From assembly GCA_028285545.1 (NCBI GenBank), contig JANQPA010000038.1:1-41770 (forward strand): a stretch of DNA of 41,770 nucleotides. Reading direction: 5' to 3'. Below, piece by piece: positions 34,324 to 41,670 of the stretch. Both the position numbers and the translations under genes were made by a program. The notes beneath the pieces are model-generated. The model saw only the letters and a program-made list of their open reading frames with translations, did no database searches and had not been told where the DNA came from. Position 1 is the stretch's first letter. Every line of letters starts with the position of its first letter. Source of the DNA: Saprospiraceae bacterium (GTDB lineage: Bacteria > Bacteroidota > Bacteroidia > Chitinophagales > Saprospiraceae).

Positions 34324-34923
34324 ATGAAATCAATCTTTAAAATAATTGGCTTCTTAGCTCTTGTATCTGCTTGCAATCCTAATAATGAGAAGCCTCAAAA
34401 ATTACTCTCCAATTTCATTTCCTACTATGAGGCCGTTAAAATTAAAAGTCCTCAAAAATGGGATTTCACCCTTGACACATTAAAAATATGGATGGAGGAC
34501 ACTCTTAGTACTCCCCGTCTTCAAATCAAAGGAAAGATTTCTAGTGGTCCCTGGAAGGATTGGGATAGTATTATGAATTCAGTCACCTATTATGATACCC
34601 TCTGGTATAATAAATCTGAACATGCTATTCAAGGATATTTTAATGAAAACAATGATTTTTACCACCTTATAGGGAAGCCCGCCAATAAAACGCTTCGTAC
34701 TTATTGGCTGAATGATCAAGACAAAATTGATGAATTACTCATTTACTGGATACCAGAAGAGAATAAAAACACTGCCCATTATCTGAAGCCGATTGTAGAA
34801 TGGGCAATGACCTATGATTCCCTGGAAATAAAAGACCTTTATCCTGAAGGCAGGATCATACCGTCTATTGAAAATGCAAAAAGATGGAAGGTATTATTAA
34901 AACAATATCATCAATTAAAATAA
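34324..34923 (+). CDS. Hypothetical lipoprotein
   Basis: The ATG at 34324 (199 residues) gives a lipoprotein signal (MKSIFKIIGFLALVSAC) with the lipobox LVSAC and Cys17. The frame opens earlier at 34261, but that would bury the signal. The mature part has many W, Y and D residues (LISNFISYYEAVKIKSPQKW-like start, then WKDWDSIM, YYDTLWYNK) and no motif I recognise. Its stop overlaps the stop region of the convergent 5-FCL gene by 9 bases. Confidence 0.75.
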   Translation: MKSIFKIIGFLALVSACNPNNEKPQKLLSNFISYYEAVKIKSPQKWDFTLDTLKIWMEDTLSTPRLQIKGKISSGPWKDWDSIMNSVTYYDTLWYNKSEHAIQGYFNENNDFYHLIGKPANKTLRTYWLNDQDKIDELLIYWIPEENKNTAHYLKPIVEWAMTYDSLEIKDLYPEGRIIPSIENAKRWKVLLKQYHQLK

Positions 34924-35448
34924 GATTTGATCCAAGCACTCATCATGAGCTTCAACAGGTACCCGGTCTATAATTTGAAAGGGATAGCAGATTCCTACTT
35001 TTATTGCTTCGGGATGTTCTTTTAAAAAAGTATCATAATATCCAGCCCCATAACCTAGTCGATTTCCTTGTATATCAAAGGCAAGTCCTGGAATAATAAT
35101 CAAATCATATGATCCATTATAGATTTGGCCATTTGCTGGATATTGAGTACCATAAATTCCATCTTCGAGTTGATCCAATGATTGTAAGGTCCAATTAAGC
35201 ATTTTTCGGCTGGGCAATGCCTGGGGGCATACGATTTTTTTCTTTAACACCAGTAATTTTTCAATCAAAGGAAAGATATTAACTTCCACTCCCATTGGAA
35301 GATAAGTATGAAGTGTATGCAGATCAGCACCTTGTATCAGTTGGAACAATCTATTGGATAAAGAAATATCCATTTGAGATTTTTCTTCAAGGCTTAAGGC
35401 TTCTCTTTTTAACTTCATCTGCTTTCTAAGTTTCTCCTTTTCGTGCAT
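34915..35448 (-). CDS. 5-formyltetrahydrofolate cyclo-ligase
   Basis: The product has 177 residues. The enzyme uses ATP to turn 5-formyl-THF into 5,10-methenyl-THF. Typical marks: LRKQMKLKREALS at the N-terminus, THTLHTYLPMGVEVN-type first domain, LIIIPGLAFDIQGNRLGYGAGYYDTFL with the nucleotide-binding GYGAGYYD, then KVGICYPFQI. Convergent with the preceding lipoprotein gene, with the coding ends overlapping by 9 bases. Confidence 0.95.
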   Translation of the reverse strand: MHEKEKLRKQMKLKREALSLEEKSQMDISLSNRLFQLIQGADLHTLHTYLPMGVEVNIFPLIEKLLVLKKKIVCPQALPSRKMLNWTLQSLDQLEDGIYGTQYPANGQIYNGSYDLIIIPGLAFDIQGNRLGYGAGYYDTFLKEHPEAIKVGICYPFQIIDRVPVEAHDECLDQILF

Positions 35449-35597
35449 TTCTTTTTTTCTTATATCAAATTGGATGCTAAGTAAACCAACTTATTGCACT
35501 TATCTGTCAATTTTTCCTCTAATCAGCCCTTTTTTTCTATTTTCACTTCATTAATTGGGCCAAGACCTTACATTCTTAGAAATGAAAACCCTTCTCT

Positions 35598-36269
35598 ATG
35601 AGAATCGTTAAAAGCAGCAAATGTAGATTACGTTATTCCGCGGAAGATCTTATTTCTGCTATTACATCTGGAGGTGTTATGCGCCATAGGGCCATTAATG
35701 CTGTTATTGAAGATTTATGCAAATGCAAGTTTTTTGAAAATACTGTATTCAAATTTGTTTTGGATAACGGTGGTACCCGCACCAAAGCAGAGGAAGTCTT
35801 TGAAGATGGCCTCATTAAGCTTAGTGAATTATTGCGCAAGCAGCAATATCAGGGAGGAAAAATAGAAGCATTTGCCATTCAAATCTGTAAAAATACATGG
35901 CTGAATATGCGTCGAAAAAAGGATGAGCAACTTAATCTGACCGACGATATAAGCAGCATGGACTCTGCCGACCAGGAGACCCCGGAAAGTCTCTTGGCCG
36001 CAAAGGAAAAAACAGCCGCCTTGCAAGAAATTTTGAGTAACTGTCTTGATGATGCCTGCCTCAAACTTATGCAAATGAAGTTTATCGAAGGGTTTCGGCA
36101 TGATAAAATTGCAGAACAACTGGGACTGGCGAATGCCAATAGTTCTAAGGAAAAATTGACCAGATGTAAAAAAAATGCGCTCAAATGTATTATGCAGCGC
36201 AACGATTATCAGAATTTATTGAACTCTGTGGATTTTCATTTTAAAAAGACAACGACTCATGGCAAATAA
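35598..36269 (+). CDS. ECF-like RNA polymerase sigma factor
   Basis: The product has 223 residues. Region 2 lies at about residues 50-105: KAEEVFEDGLIKLSELL and KIEAFAIQICKNTWLNMRRKK. Region 4 lies at about 145-200: DDACLKLMQMKFIEGFRHDKI, AEQLGLANANSSKEKLTRCK, a helix-turn-helix. It binds core RNA polymerase and redirects it to its own promoters, which are not identified here. Its last 11 bases overlap the downstream anti-sigma-like gene, a classic sigma/anti-sigma arrangement. The N-terminal about 35 residues are a charged extension. Confidence 0.85.
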   Translation: MRIVKSSKCRLRYSAEDLISAITSGGVMRHRAINAVIEDLCKCKFFENTVFKFVLDNGGTRTKAEEVFEDGLIKLSELLRKQQYQGGKIEAFAIQICKNTWLNMRRKKDEQLNLTDDISSMDSADQETPESLLAAKEKTAALQEILSNCLDDACLKLMQMKFIEGFRHDKIAEQLGLANANSSKEKLTRCKKNALKCIMQRNDYQNLLNSVDFHFKKTTTHGK

Positions 36270-37011
36270 AAATTACAATGAAAAAATAGATCAATATCTG
36301 GATGGAGAATTGGAATCTGAAGAAATGGCTTCCTTTGAGCAATCCATGAACAATGATCCTAGTTTAGAAGAAGAAGTAAGGCAAAACCTTCTGCTCCGCG
36401 AAGTAGCTCAGGAAGGTTACAAAGAAAATATGAGAGCGAATATCCGTAAATGGAAAGCTGAAAATAAGCAAAGCGGCTCAAAATTTAACATGAAAAAATT
36501 GAGGATTCAACTGGCAGCAGCAGCAAGCATATTAATTATTATAGTAGCAACTTTGTTTGGTGTGGTAGCACCTCAATTTTCAAATGAGGGCATTGCCTCC
36601 AGATATTATGAGCCAGAAACTGACCTGGGCTTAATAAGAGGAAATAATGATGCGGATATTCTGCGGCAAGCTTTTGAAAATTACGAACAAGCCAATTATT
36701 CCGGAGCTATCCCTGGTTTTCAGCGCTACCCCGATAATGATAAAGCCTTATATGGACTCGGTTTATCTTATTTCCAAATTGAAGATTTTGACAGCGCCAT
36801 CAACACTTTTCAAGATTTAGTGGCTAGAGATAATATTGAGTATAGTGAAAAAGCTGAATTTTATCTTTTACTCTCTTATTTAAAGGCCAATCAAATCAAT
36901 TCGGATTTTCAGCAATTATTAGATAAAATGATTCAGGACGAAGGCTATTATGTTGGTCAGGCTGAAGGGATTAAGAAAAACCTGGATAGTTTTTGGAGAA
37001 AACTTCAATAA
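36259..37011 (+). CDS. Anti-sigma-like membrane protein with TPR-like C-terminal domain
   Basis: The product has 250 residues. The N-terminus resembles anti-sigma factors (EKIDQYLDGELESEEMASFE), lacking a clear zinc motif. One transmembrane helix at about 80-100 (IQLAAAASILIIIVATLFGV) would place the C-terminal part outside the cytoplasm. That part carries TPR-like helices (ALYGLGLSYFQIEDFDSAIN, KAEFYLLLSYLKANQ). The role suggested is holding the sigma factor until an envelope signal is sensed; this follows from layout and context, not from experiment. Translationally coupled to the sigma gene. Confidence 0.75.
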   Translation: MANKNYNEKIDQYLDGELESEEMASFEQSMNNDPSLEEEVRQNLLLREVAQEGYKENMRANIRKWKAENKQSGSKFNMKKLRIQLAAAASILIIIVATLFGVVAPQFSNEGIASRYYEPETDLGLIRGNNDADILRQAFENYEQANYSGAIPGFQRYPDNDKALYGLGLSYFQIEDFDSAINTFQDLVARDNIEYSEKAEFYLLLSYLKANQINSDFQQLLDKMIQDEGYYVGQAEGIKKNLDSFWRKLQ

Positions 37012-37050
37012 GCAGATGGATAGATTTGCAGATTAGGAAATGTGTAGATG
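37012..37050 (+). repeat. Degenerate repeat phrase behind the anti-sigma stop
   Basis: GCAGATGGATAGATTTGC and AGATTAGGAAATGTGTAGATG follow the TAA (37009-37011) directly. In the sense orientation of the gene this matches the phrase behind the carboxyltransferase stop (1003-1051 reversed). The rest of the gap to 37312 holds no gene I would support; a 72-codon frame at 37048 is probably spurious. A CATCTTTG near 37246 is a one-mismatch match to TAnnTTTG. Confidence 0.6.
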
Positions 37051-37312
37051 TCTCGAACTCCAAGGTTTTTCATTTTTTACAGCTGCAACAAACCAATTCC
37101 TCCAAAGACCTTTTCTGGTAATGGGAATTGTATTCACATAACTACAAATTCTTTATTTTATAATCTAATACCCAACCTTATACCCCTCTCTTCCACTCTT
37201 TTAGAAAGAAATGCAACTTTTTTTATAAATAAAGTATCAAAAGAATCATCTTTGCATTTATTCTAAATTCAGTTTTTCAGATATTCCTGTGGCTGAAATT
37301 AATCATTACCCA

Positions 37313-38491
37313 ATGAGATATCTTTGTATTACCGCTTTACTGTCCATTTTTTTTAACCTTGCCCTTGGGCAAAATGAAAAAATTATTTTTCTCAAAAATC
37401 CTTCCTTTGAAGGGATACCAAAGCATAGTACATTGCCCGAAGGTTGGTCTGATTGTGGCTTTTCGGGGGAAAGTCCCGCAGATCTTCATCCTAATGACAA
37501 TTTTGGTGTTACAGCCAAGGCATTTCATGGCAACACTTACATTGGACTGGTAGTCAGAGATAATAATACCTGGGAATCTATTGGCCAGGAACTCCATCAA
37601 GCCCTTAAAGTCGGAAAAGAATATGCCTTTCAAATTATGTTGTCTCGTTCTGAGACCTATATGAGTTTTAGCCGCAAGCCATCTAATGCCAATATGCAGA
37701 TCAATTATAATACTCCTACCATTTTGAGAATATGGGCAAGTCAGGATGGTTGTACAAGAGACGAATTGTTGGCCATTTCCAAACCCATTACTCATGAGGA
37801 TTGGCAACGTTATCAATTTATGTTAAGCCCACAAGAAGGAGAATATAGTCATCTTATTTTAGAAGCTTATTATAGTGGTCAATATCCTCTAATCGGTAAT
37901 CTGCTTATTGATGATGCTTCAAATATCATTATCGCTTCATCAGCAAAAAAATTATTTACCAATTATAAAGATGAATTTGATAATTATGAACTGCCGGAAG
38001 GCAAGGAACGATTTTATGCCAAAAAGGAAACAAGTCGACTATCCACTAGTATAGTTCCGCCTGTAGCTCCACCCGCTGAAGAAAAAGAGAAAAATAAAGA
38101 AATAGAAGAGGAAGAGGAAGATGATGTGCTGGAAACCTTTGAGGACTTGAAGTGGGTGTTGAAGGAGAACGGTCAAAAAATAAGTTTTGTTAAAGGCAAA
38201 TTGGAAAAGGGCTTCTATAAATATTATGACCGTACTTTTTATCAGAATGTCTATGTTCATAATATCATCTCTGCTCTAAAAGAAATGCCTGATTATCGAC
38301 TTTCCATTGCGGTTTTTGGAAAAACCAGTAGTGATGTTAAAAAGAAAACCAAACAACTAAAAAAAGCCTTTGAGGAATTAGGCCTTTATTCAAATCGATA
38401 CATATTTGTAGAATGGCCCGATCGCATCCTTGCCAAAGACTGGATTTGGCCAGCCAACATTAATGACTTATTAATCAGGGTAGAGGAATGA
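37313..38491 (+). CDS. Secreted protein, paralogue A (unknown family)
   Basis: From ATG 37313 the product has 392 residues with a signal peptide (MRYLCITALLSIFFNLALGQ). The N-terminal about 190 residues form a beta-rich domain like carbohydrate-binding or galactose-binding sandwich modules: FLKNPSFEGIPKHS, LPEGWSDCGF, AFHGNTYIGLVVRDNNTWE. A Pro/Glu-rich acidic linker follows (about 248-275: APPAEEKEKNKEIEEEEEDD). The last about 115 residues form an alpha/beta domain (MPDYRLSIAVFGKTSSDVKK) with a layout loosely like the OmpA C-terminal fold but without its diagnostic peptidoglycan motif. It is a tandem copy of the gene at 38810. Confidence 0.75.
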   Translation: MRYLCITALLSIFFNLALGQNEKIIFLKNPSFEGIPKHSTLPEGWSDCGFSGESPADLHPNDNFGVTAKAFHGNTYIGLVVRDNNTWESIGQELHQALKVGKEYAFQIMLSRSETYMSFSRKPSNANMQINYNTPTILRIWASQDGCTRDELLAISKPITHEDWQRYQFMLSPQEGEYSHLILEAYYSGQYPLIGNLLIDDASNIIIASSAKKLFTNYKDEFDNYELPEGKERFYAKKETSRLSTSIVPPVAPPAEEKEKNKEIEEEEEDDVLETFEDLKWVLKENGQKISFVKGKLEKGFYKYYDRTFYQNVYVHNIISALKEMPDYRLSIAVFGKTSSDVKKKTKQLKKAFEELGLYSNRYIFVEWPDRILAKDWIWPANINDLLIRVEE

Positions 38492-38493
38492 CC

Positions 38494-38535
38494 GGAAGGT
38501 GGAAGGTGGAAGGTGGAAGGTGGAAGGTGGAAGTT
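38494..38535 (+). repeat. 7-bp tandem repeat (GGAAGGT) behind a stop codon
   Basis: Five perfect heptamers GGAAGGT (38494-38528) and a sixth degenerate one (GGAAGTT). The array begins two bases after the TGA stop of paralogue A. Confidence 0.95.
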
Positions 38536-38650
38536 AATTCACTTTTTTCCATAAATTTTAATTAACTTATACTTGCCATTTGGTATAAAACCCTATTTTC
38601 TTTCTAAATTCGGTTATAAGATTCCTTAGAACTCCCGTTAAACCTTGCTC

Positions 38651-38731
38651 TATGAAGTGTTTACCAATTATAAAGAGGAATTTGACAATAATATTATACC
38701 TGAAAATTAAATATCCTTTTACCAAAATGAA
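38651..38731 (+). pseudogene. Relic of a third paralogue between the two secreted-protein genes
   Basis: The frame encodes YEVFTNYKEEFDNNIIPEN, a stop (TAA 38708-38710), then ISFYQNE. Paralogue A has LFTNYKDEFDNYELPEG then RFYAKK in the same place; paralogue B has EVFKNYKQEFDNV. The DNA also matches (TTTACCAATTATAAAGA is shared with paralogue A). No start codon or secretion signal is attached. It looks like a short surviving piece of a deleted third copy. Confidence 0.75.
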
Positions 38732-38809
38732 TATACCTATTGTTTTGCTCTCGTTCGGCTGCAAAATTATAGGTATATCAGACTTCTCCCCTAACTCAAA
38801 CCCTTTAAG

Positions 38810-39940
38810 ATGAGAATAATTTTTCTAATAATCTTATTGCTAATCCCCCCTTTTATACTTAATTCTCAAGCCGAAGAAATTATTTTACTCGAAAATCCAT
38901 CTTTTGAAGATATTCCAGGGCATAGTAAAACTCCCCGAGGTTGGCTGGTTTGCGGATTTGAAGCAGAAAGTCCGGTAGACGTGCACCCTACTGGAGAATT
39001 TGGCGTATCAACAAAGCCATTTCATGGGAATTCATACCTGGGAATGGTTGCCAGAGATAATGACACCTGGGAGCTAATTGCTCAGCAGTTATCTAAGCCC
39101 TTAAAACTAGGAAATGATTATGTATTTCAAATTCAATTAGCCCGTTCAGAACTATACGTCAGTTTTAGTCGAGCTGTAACAAATATGGAGTTAAATTATA
39201 TCAACCCTTCTGTTTTACGTATTTGGGGTTCTAATGAGGGCTGCAGAGGTCAGGAGTTATTGGCCGCATCGGTGCCTATTGATCATAGTGACTGGAAAAT
39301 GTATCAATTTAAGCTAAGTCCGAAAAAAAACGATTATAAATTTCTAATCTTGGAAATATTTTACGCAGATGCTCCAAACACAGTTGGTAATATACTTTTG
39401 GACGATGCTTCAAATATCATATTAGCGTCTGCAGCTGCAGAAGTATTCAAAAATTATAAACAGGAGTTTGATAATGTGCCCATTTCTGATAATCAGGAAT
39501 ATTATTCAAAAATATCAGCAGGAATTTATACTGCTGATAGAGATGAAATGAATTCAACCACTTTAAATATCGATTTAGAAAGGTTAGAAAGAAAAAAACA
39601 AATTATTAAAAATCATGGAAAAAAACTGGTTTTTGAGGATGATAAGCTGTTTAGGAATTACCGCAATGGTAGCCGTCAGACTACTTATCAAAATGTCCAT
39701 ATCAATGCTATTGCGGCTATCTTAAAAAGTATGCCAGGATATAAATTAATAGTTGCCGTTTCTGGAAAAACTCAAAAATCCGTTACTAAAAGAGTTCGAG
39801 AACTTACAAATGCTTTTAAAGAACAAGGATTAAACCGAAATCTTTATCAATTCGTTGACTACCCTGCCACCTTCAAAAAAGAGGATTGGCTCTGGCGGCC
39901 CAATAATAATGATCTGTTAATGAGGTTAGAAAAAATATAA
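38810..39940 (+). CDS. Secreted protein, paralogue B (unknown family)
   Basis: The product has 376 residues with a signal peptide (MRIIFLIILLLIPPFILNSQ). It is clearly homologous to paralogue A over its whole length: ILLENPSFEDIPGHSKTPRG, CGFEAESPVDVHPTGEFGV, KPFHGNSYLGMVARDNDTWE, NILLDDASNIILASAA, and the C-terminal MPGYKLIVAVSGKTQKSVTK. It lacks the long acidic linker of A and has a helical basic segment instead (LERLERKKQIIKNHGKK). Both follow the sigma/anti-sigma pair. I recognise no function. Confidence 0.78.
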   Translation: MRIIFLIILLLIPPFILNSQAEEIILLENPSFEDIPGHSKTPRGWLVCGFEAESPVDVHPTGEFGVSTKPFHGNSYLGMVARDNDTWELIAQQLSKPLKLGNDYVFQIQLARSELYVSFSRAVTNMELNYINPSVLRIWGSNEGCRGQELLAASVPIDHSDWKMYQFKLSPKKNDYKFLILEIFYADAPNTVGNILLDDASNIILASAAAEVFKNYKQEFDNVPISDNQEYYSKISAGIYTADRDEMNSTTLNIDLERLERKKQIIKNHGKKLVFEDDKLFRNYRNGSRQTTYQNVHINAIAAILKSMPGYKLIVAVSGKTQKSVTKRVRELTNAFKEQGLNRNLYQFVDYPATFKKEDWLWRPNNNDLLMRLEKI

Positions 39941-40007
39941 TAAATTTGCGAACGTTTGAATTACCACGCTTATAAGGAATGATGCGCTTAAATTTCAAAA
40001 ACGTTCG
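39941..40007 (+). promoter_or_regulatory. Candidate promoter and inverted repeat before the THUMP methyltransferase gene
   Basis: TAAATTTG at 39941-39948 fits the TAnnTTTG -7 box. CGAACGTTT (39949-39957) and AAACGTTCG (39999-40007) are perfectly complementary 9-mers whose right arm ends two bases before the GTG start. The RNA could fold near its start codon, or the repeat could be an operator. The -33 element is unclear. Confidence 0.45.
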
Positions 40008-40009
40008 AG

Positions 40010-41155
40010 GTGAAAATACATGTAAAAACACTGGCTCGACTCGAAGAAGTGTTGGCCCAGGAAATCGCAGAAATCGGAGGGACAGATATTGAAATCGGCA
40101 AACGGATTGTCAGTTTTGAGGGAAGCCTGAAACAGGTTTACCGAGCCAATTATGAATTGCGTTCGGCAGTAAGGGTTTTAATACCCATTCAATCTTTCAA
40201 GGCTAGGCATGAAGATGAACTTTATCGGAATATCCGTAAAATAGACTGGTCGGAATATATGACCAATCACCAAACACTGGCCATCGACTCAGTGGTGGTG
40301 AACACTCCTGCCTTTCGACATACTAAATATGCTGCCCTCAAAGCAAAAGATGCCATCGTTGATCAATTCAGGGCCAACACGGGACGACGCCCTAATGTTA
40401 GTGTAGACCGGCCTGACCTCAGAGTCAATTTACATATCAACCAAGGGCAGGCTAGTGTGGCCATTGACAGCTCCGGAGATTCACTCCATAAAAGAAATTA
40501 CAGAACTCAAACCGGACCTGCACCTATGAACGAAGTGCTGGCTGCTGGCCTCATTTTACTTTCAGGGTGGAAGGGAGATTCGCTTTTTCTCGATCCGATG
40601 TGCGGCACTGGCACCCTGTGTATTGAAGCGGCCAGTTATGCCTGGAATATACCTCCGCAAATTAACAGATCCAATTTTGGCTTTATGAAATGGGCTAATT
40701 TTGATGAAAAATTATGGGAAGAGGTCAAAGCAAAAGCCCAAAAAAACAGGAAAACATCTGGGCCTCAAATTCTGGGCTCAGACAAAGATTTTAAGTCCAT
40801 CAAAATAGCTCAGCAAAATATTGATGCTGCCGGGATGTCGGATAAAATAGAAATTCAACGCAAAAAATTTGAAAAACTTGTACCACCTGAAGGGCCAGGA
40901 ATTATCATTATGAATCCCCCCTATGACGAACGATTGGGCGTTGAAGATATTGGAGCATTATACAAAATGATGGGTGATCAACTAAAACAGCAATACGCTG
41001 GTTATGAAGCCTGGATCATCTCTTCCAATATGCAGGCATTTAAGCAAGTTGGTTTAAGGCCTTCTAAAAGAATCAAATTGTACAATGGACCACTGGAATG
41101 TAAGTTTCAGAAATATGAAATGTACACTGGTAGTAAAAAAGCAGCCAAAGCGTGA
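40010..41155 (+). CDS. THUMP-domain class I SAM-dependent RNA methyltransferase (RlmL/YpsC-like)
   Basis: The product has 381 residues, with a GTG start at 40010 chosen because the family N-terminus begins there (KIHVKTLARLEEVLAQEI). The THUMP domain spans about 1-150 and binds RNA. The SAM domain starts near 185 with LFLDPMCGTGTLCIEAA and carries the N6/N2-methylation motif NPPYDERLG, as in RlmL/YpsC proteins that make m2G in 23S rRNA. The extra RlmK half of gammaproteobacterial RlmL is missing, as usual outside that group. The stop runs into a hexamer array. Confidence 0.92.
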   Translation: MKIHVKTLARLEEVLAQEIAEIGGTDIEIGKRIVSFEGSLKQVYRANYELRSAVRVLIPIQSFKARHEDELYRNIRKIDWSEYMTNHQTLAIDSVVVNTPAFRHTKYAALKAKDAIVDQFRANTGRRPNVSVDRPDLRVNLHINQGQASVAIDSSGDSLHKRNYRTQTGPAPMNEVLAAGLILLSGWKGDSLFLDPMCGTGTLCIEAASYAWNIPPQINRSNFGFMKWANFDEKLWEEVKAKAQKNRKTSGPQILGSDKDFKSIKIAQQNIDAAGMSDKIEIQRKKFEKLVPPEGPGIIIMNPPYDERLGVEDIGALYKMMGDQLKQQYAGYEAWIISSNMQAFKQVGLRPSKRIKLYNGPLECKFQKYEMYTGSKKAAKA

Positions 41156-41255
41156 CAATTTCAATAGCAATATCAATTTCAATATCAATAGCAATGACAA
41201 TATTCACCTAAAGATTGTTATTGCTATTGAAATTGTTATTGTTATTGTTATTGTT
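41156..41255. repeat. Head-to-head hexamer arrays (CAATNN x8, ATTGNN x7)
   Basis: Eight hexamers of form CAATNN (CAATTT, CAATAG, CAATAT and variants; 41156-41203) start right after the TGA at 41153-41155. After a 10-base gap come seven ATTGNN hexamers (41214-41255), the reverse complement type. The arrays can pair with each other (for example TTCAATAGCAAT with ATTGCTATTGAA). A TAAGCTTTG near 41257-41265 resembles a promoter box with one extra spacer base. No gene is encoded here. Confidence 0.9.
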
Positions 41256-41289
41256 ATAAGCTTTGAGAATAAATTGCAATATTGTAGTT

Positions 41290-41670
41290 ATGAAGTCAAA
41301 ATGGATACTTTTCAACATACTCTTTCTTGGCAGCTTTTTTTCTCTACAGAAAGTGCAAGCCCAATATCGCATTTCGGGAAAAACCATTCATGAATTAAAA
41401 CAAGAAAAGGTTAGTTTTAATGTCCCATCCCTTCCAACAAATCATCTATTAGGACCCATACAAAATGTCTCCTCTCAAAAGTCTGAATTCTTCCAGCTAA
41501 CTTCTAGTAAGATACCCAATGTATATAGTTTTGATGAATTGGGAATGTTCTGCAAATTTGAGGTTAAAATAGAAAAAGCTACTCGTTTTCCTGTAAAAAT
41601 AAGATTGGGTGAAGTGGAAGCAGTTGATCGCAAGGAAGGTAAATGGCAGTATGATAATTGGCGGAATTAA
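41290..41670 (+). CDS. Small secreted protein of unknown function
   Basis: From ATG 41290 the product has 126 residues. It begins with a signal peptide (MKSKWILFNILFLGSFFSLQ, ending KVQAQ). The mature part begins YRISGKTIHELKQEKVSFNV and has a basic/polar middle and a CKFEVKIEKATRFPVKIRLG-like beta stretch, with one Cys. No family is recognised. Earlier in-frame starts would cover the hexamer repeat and are rejected. The TAA stop is followed directly by an 8-bp tandem array. Confidence 0.72.
   Translation: MKSKWILFNILFLGSFFSLQKVQAQYRISGKTIHELKQEKVSFNVPSLPTNHLLGPIQNVSSQKSEFFQLTSSKIPNVYSFDELGMFCKFEVKIEKATRFPVKIRLGEVEAVDRKEGKWQYDNWRN

Noticed and set aside
37048-37266. 72-codon frame behind the anti-sigma gene
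   Set aside because: Low-complexity AT-rich region, no family resemblance, poor start context; treated as intergenic.
37313-39940. OmpA-type peptidoglycan-binding domain in the secreted paralogues
   Set aside because: The alpha/beta layout is suggestive, but the Asp/Arg peptidoglycan-binding motif is missing, so I do not claim it.
41085-41393. 102-codon frame across the hexamer arrays
   Set aside because: Its Asn/Ile/Val-rich middle only translates the CAATNN/ATTGNN repeats and it overlaps two better genes.
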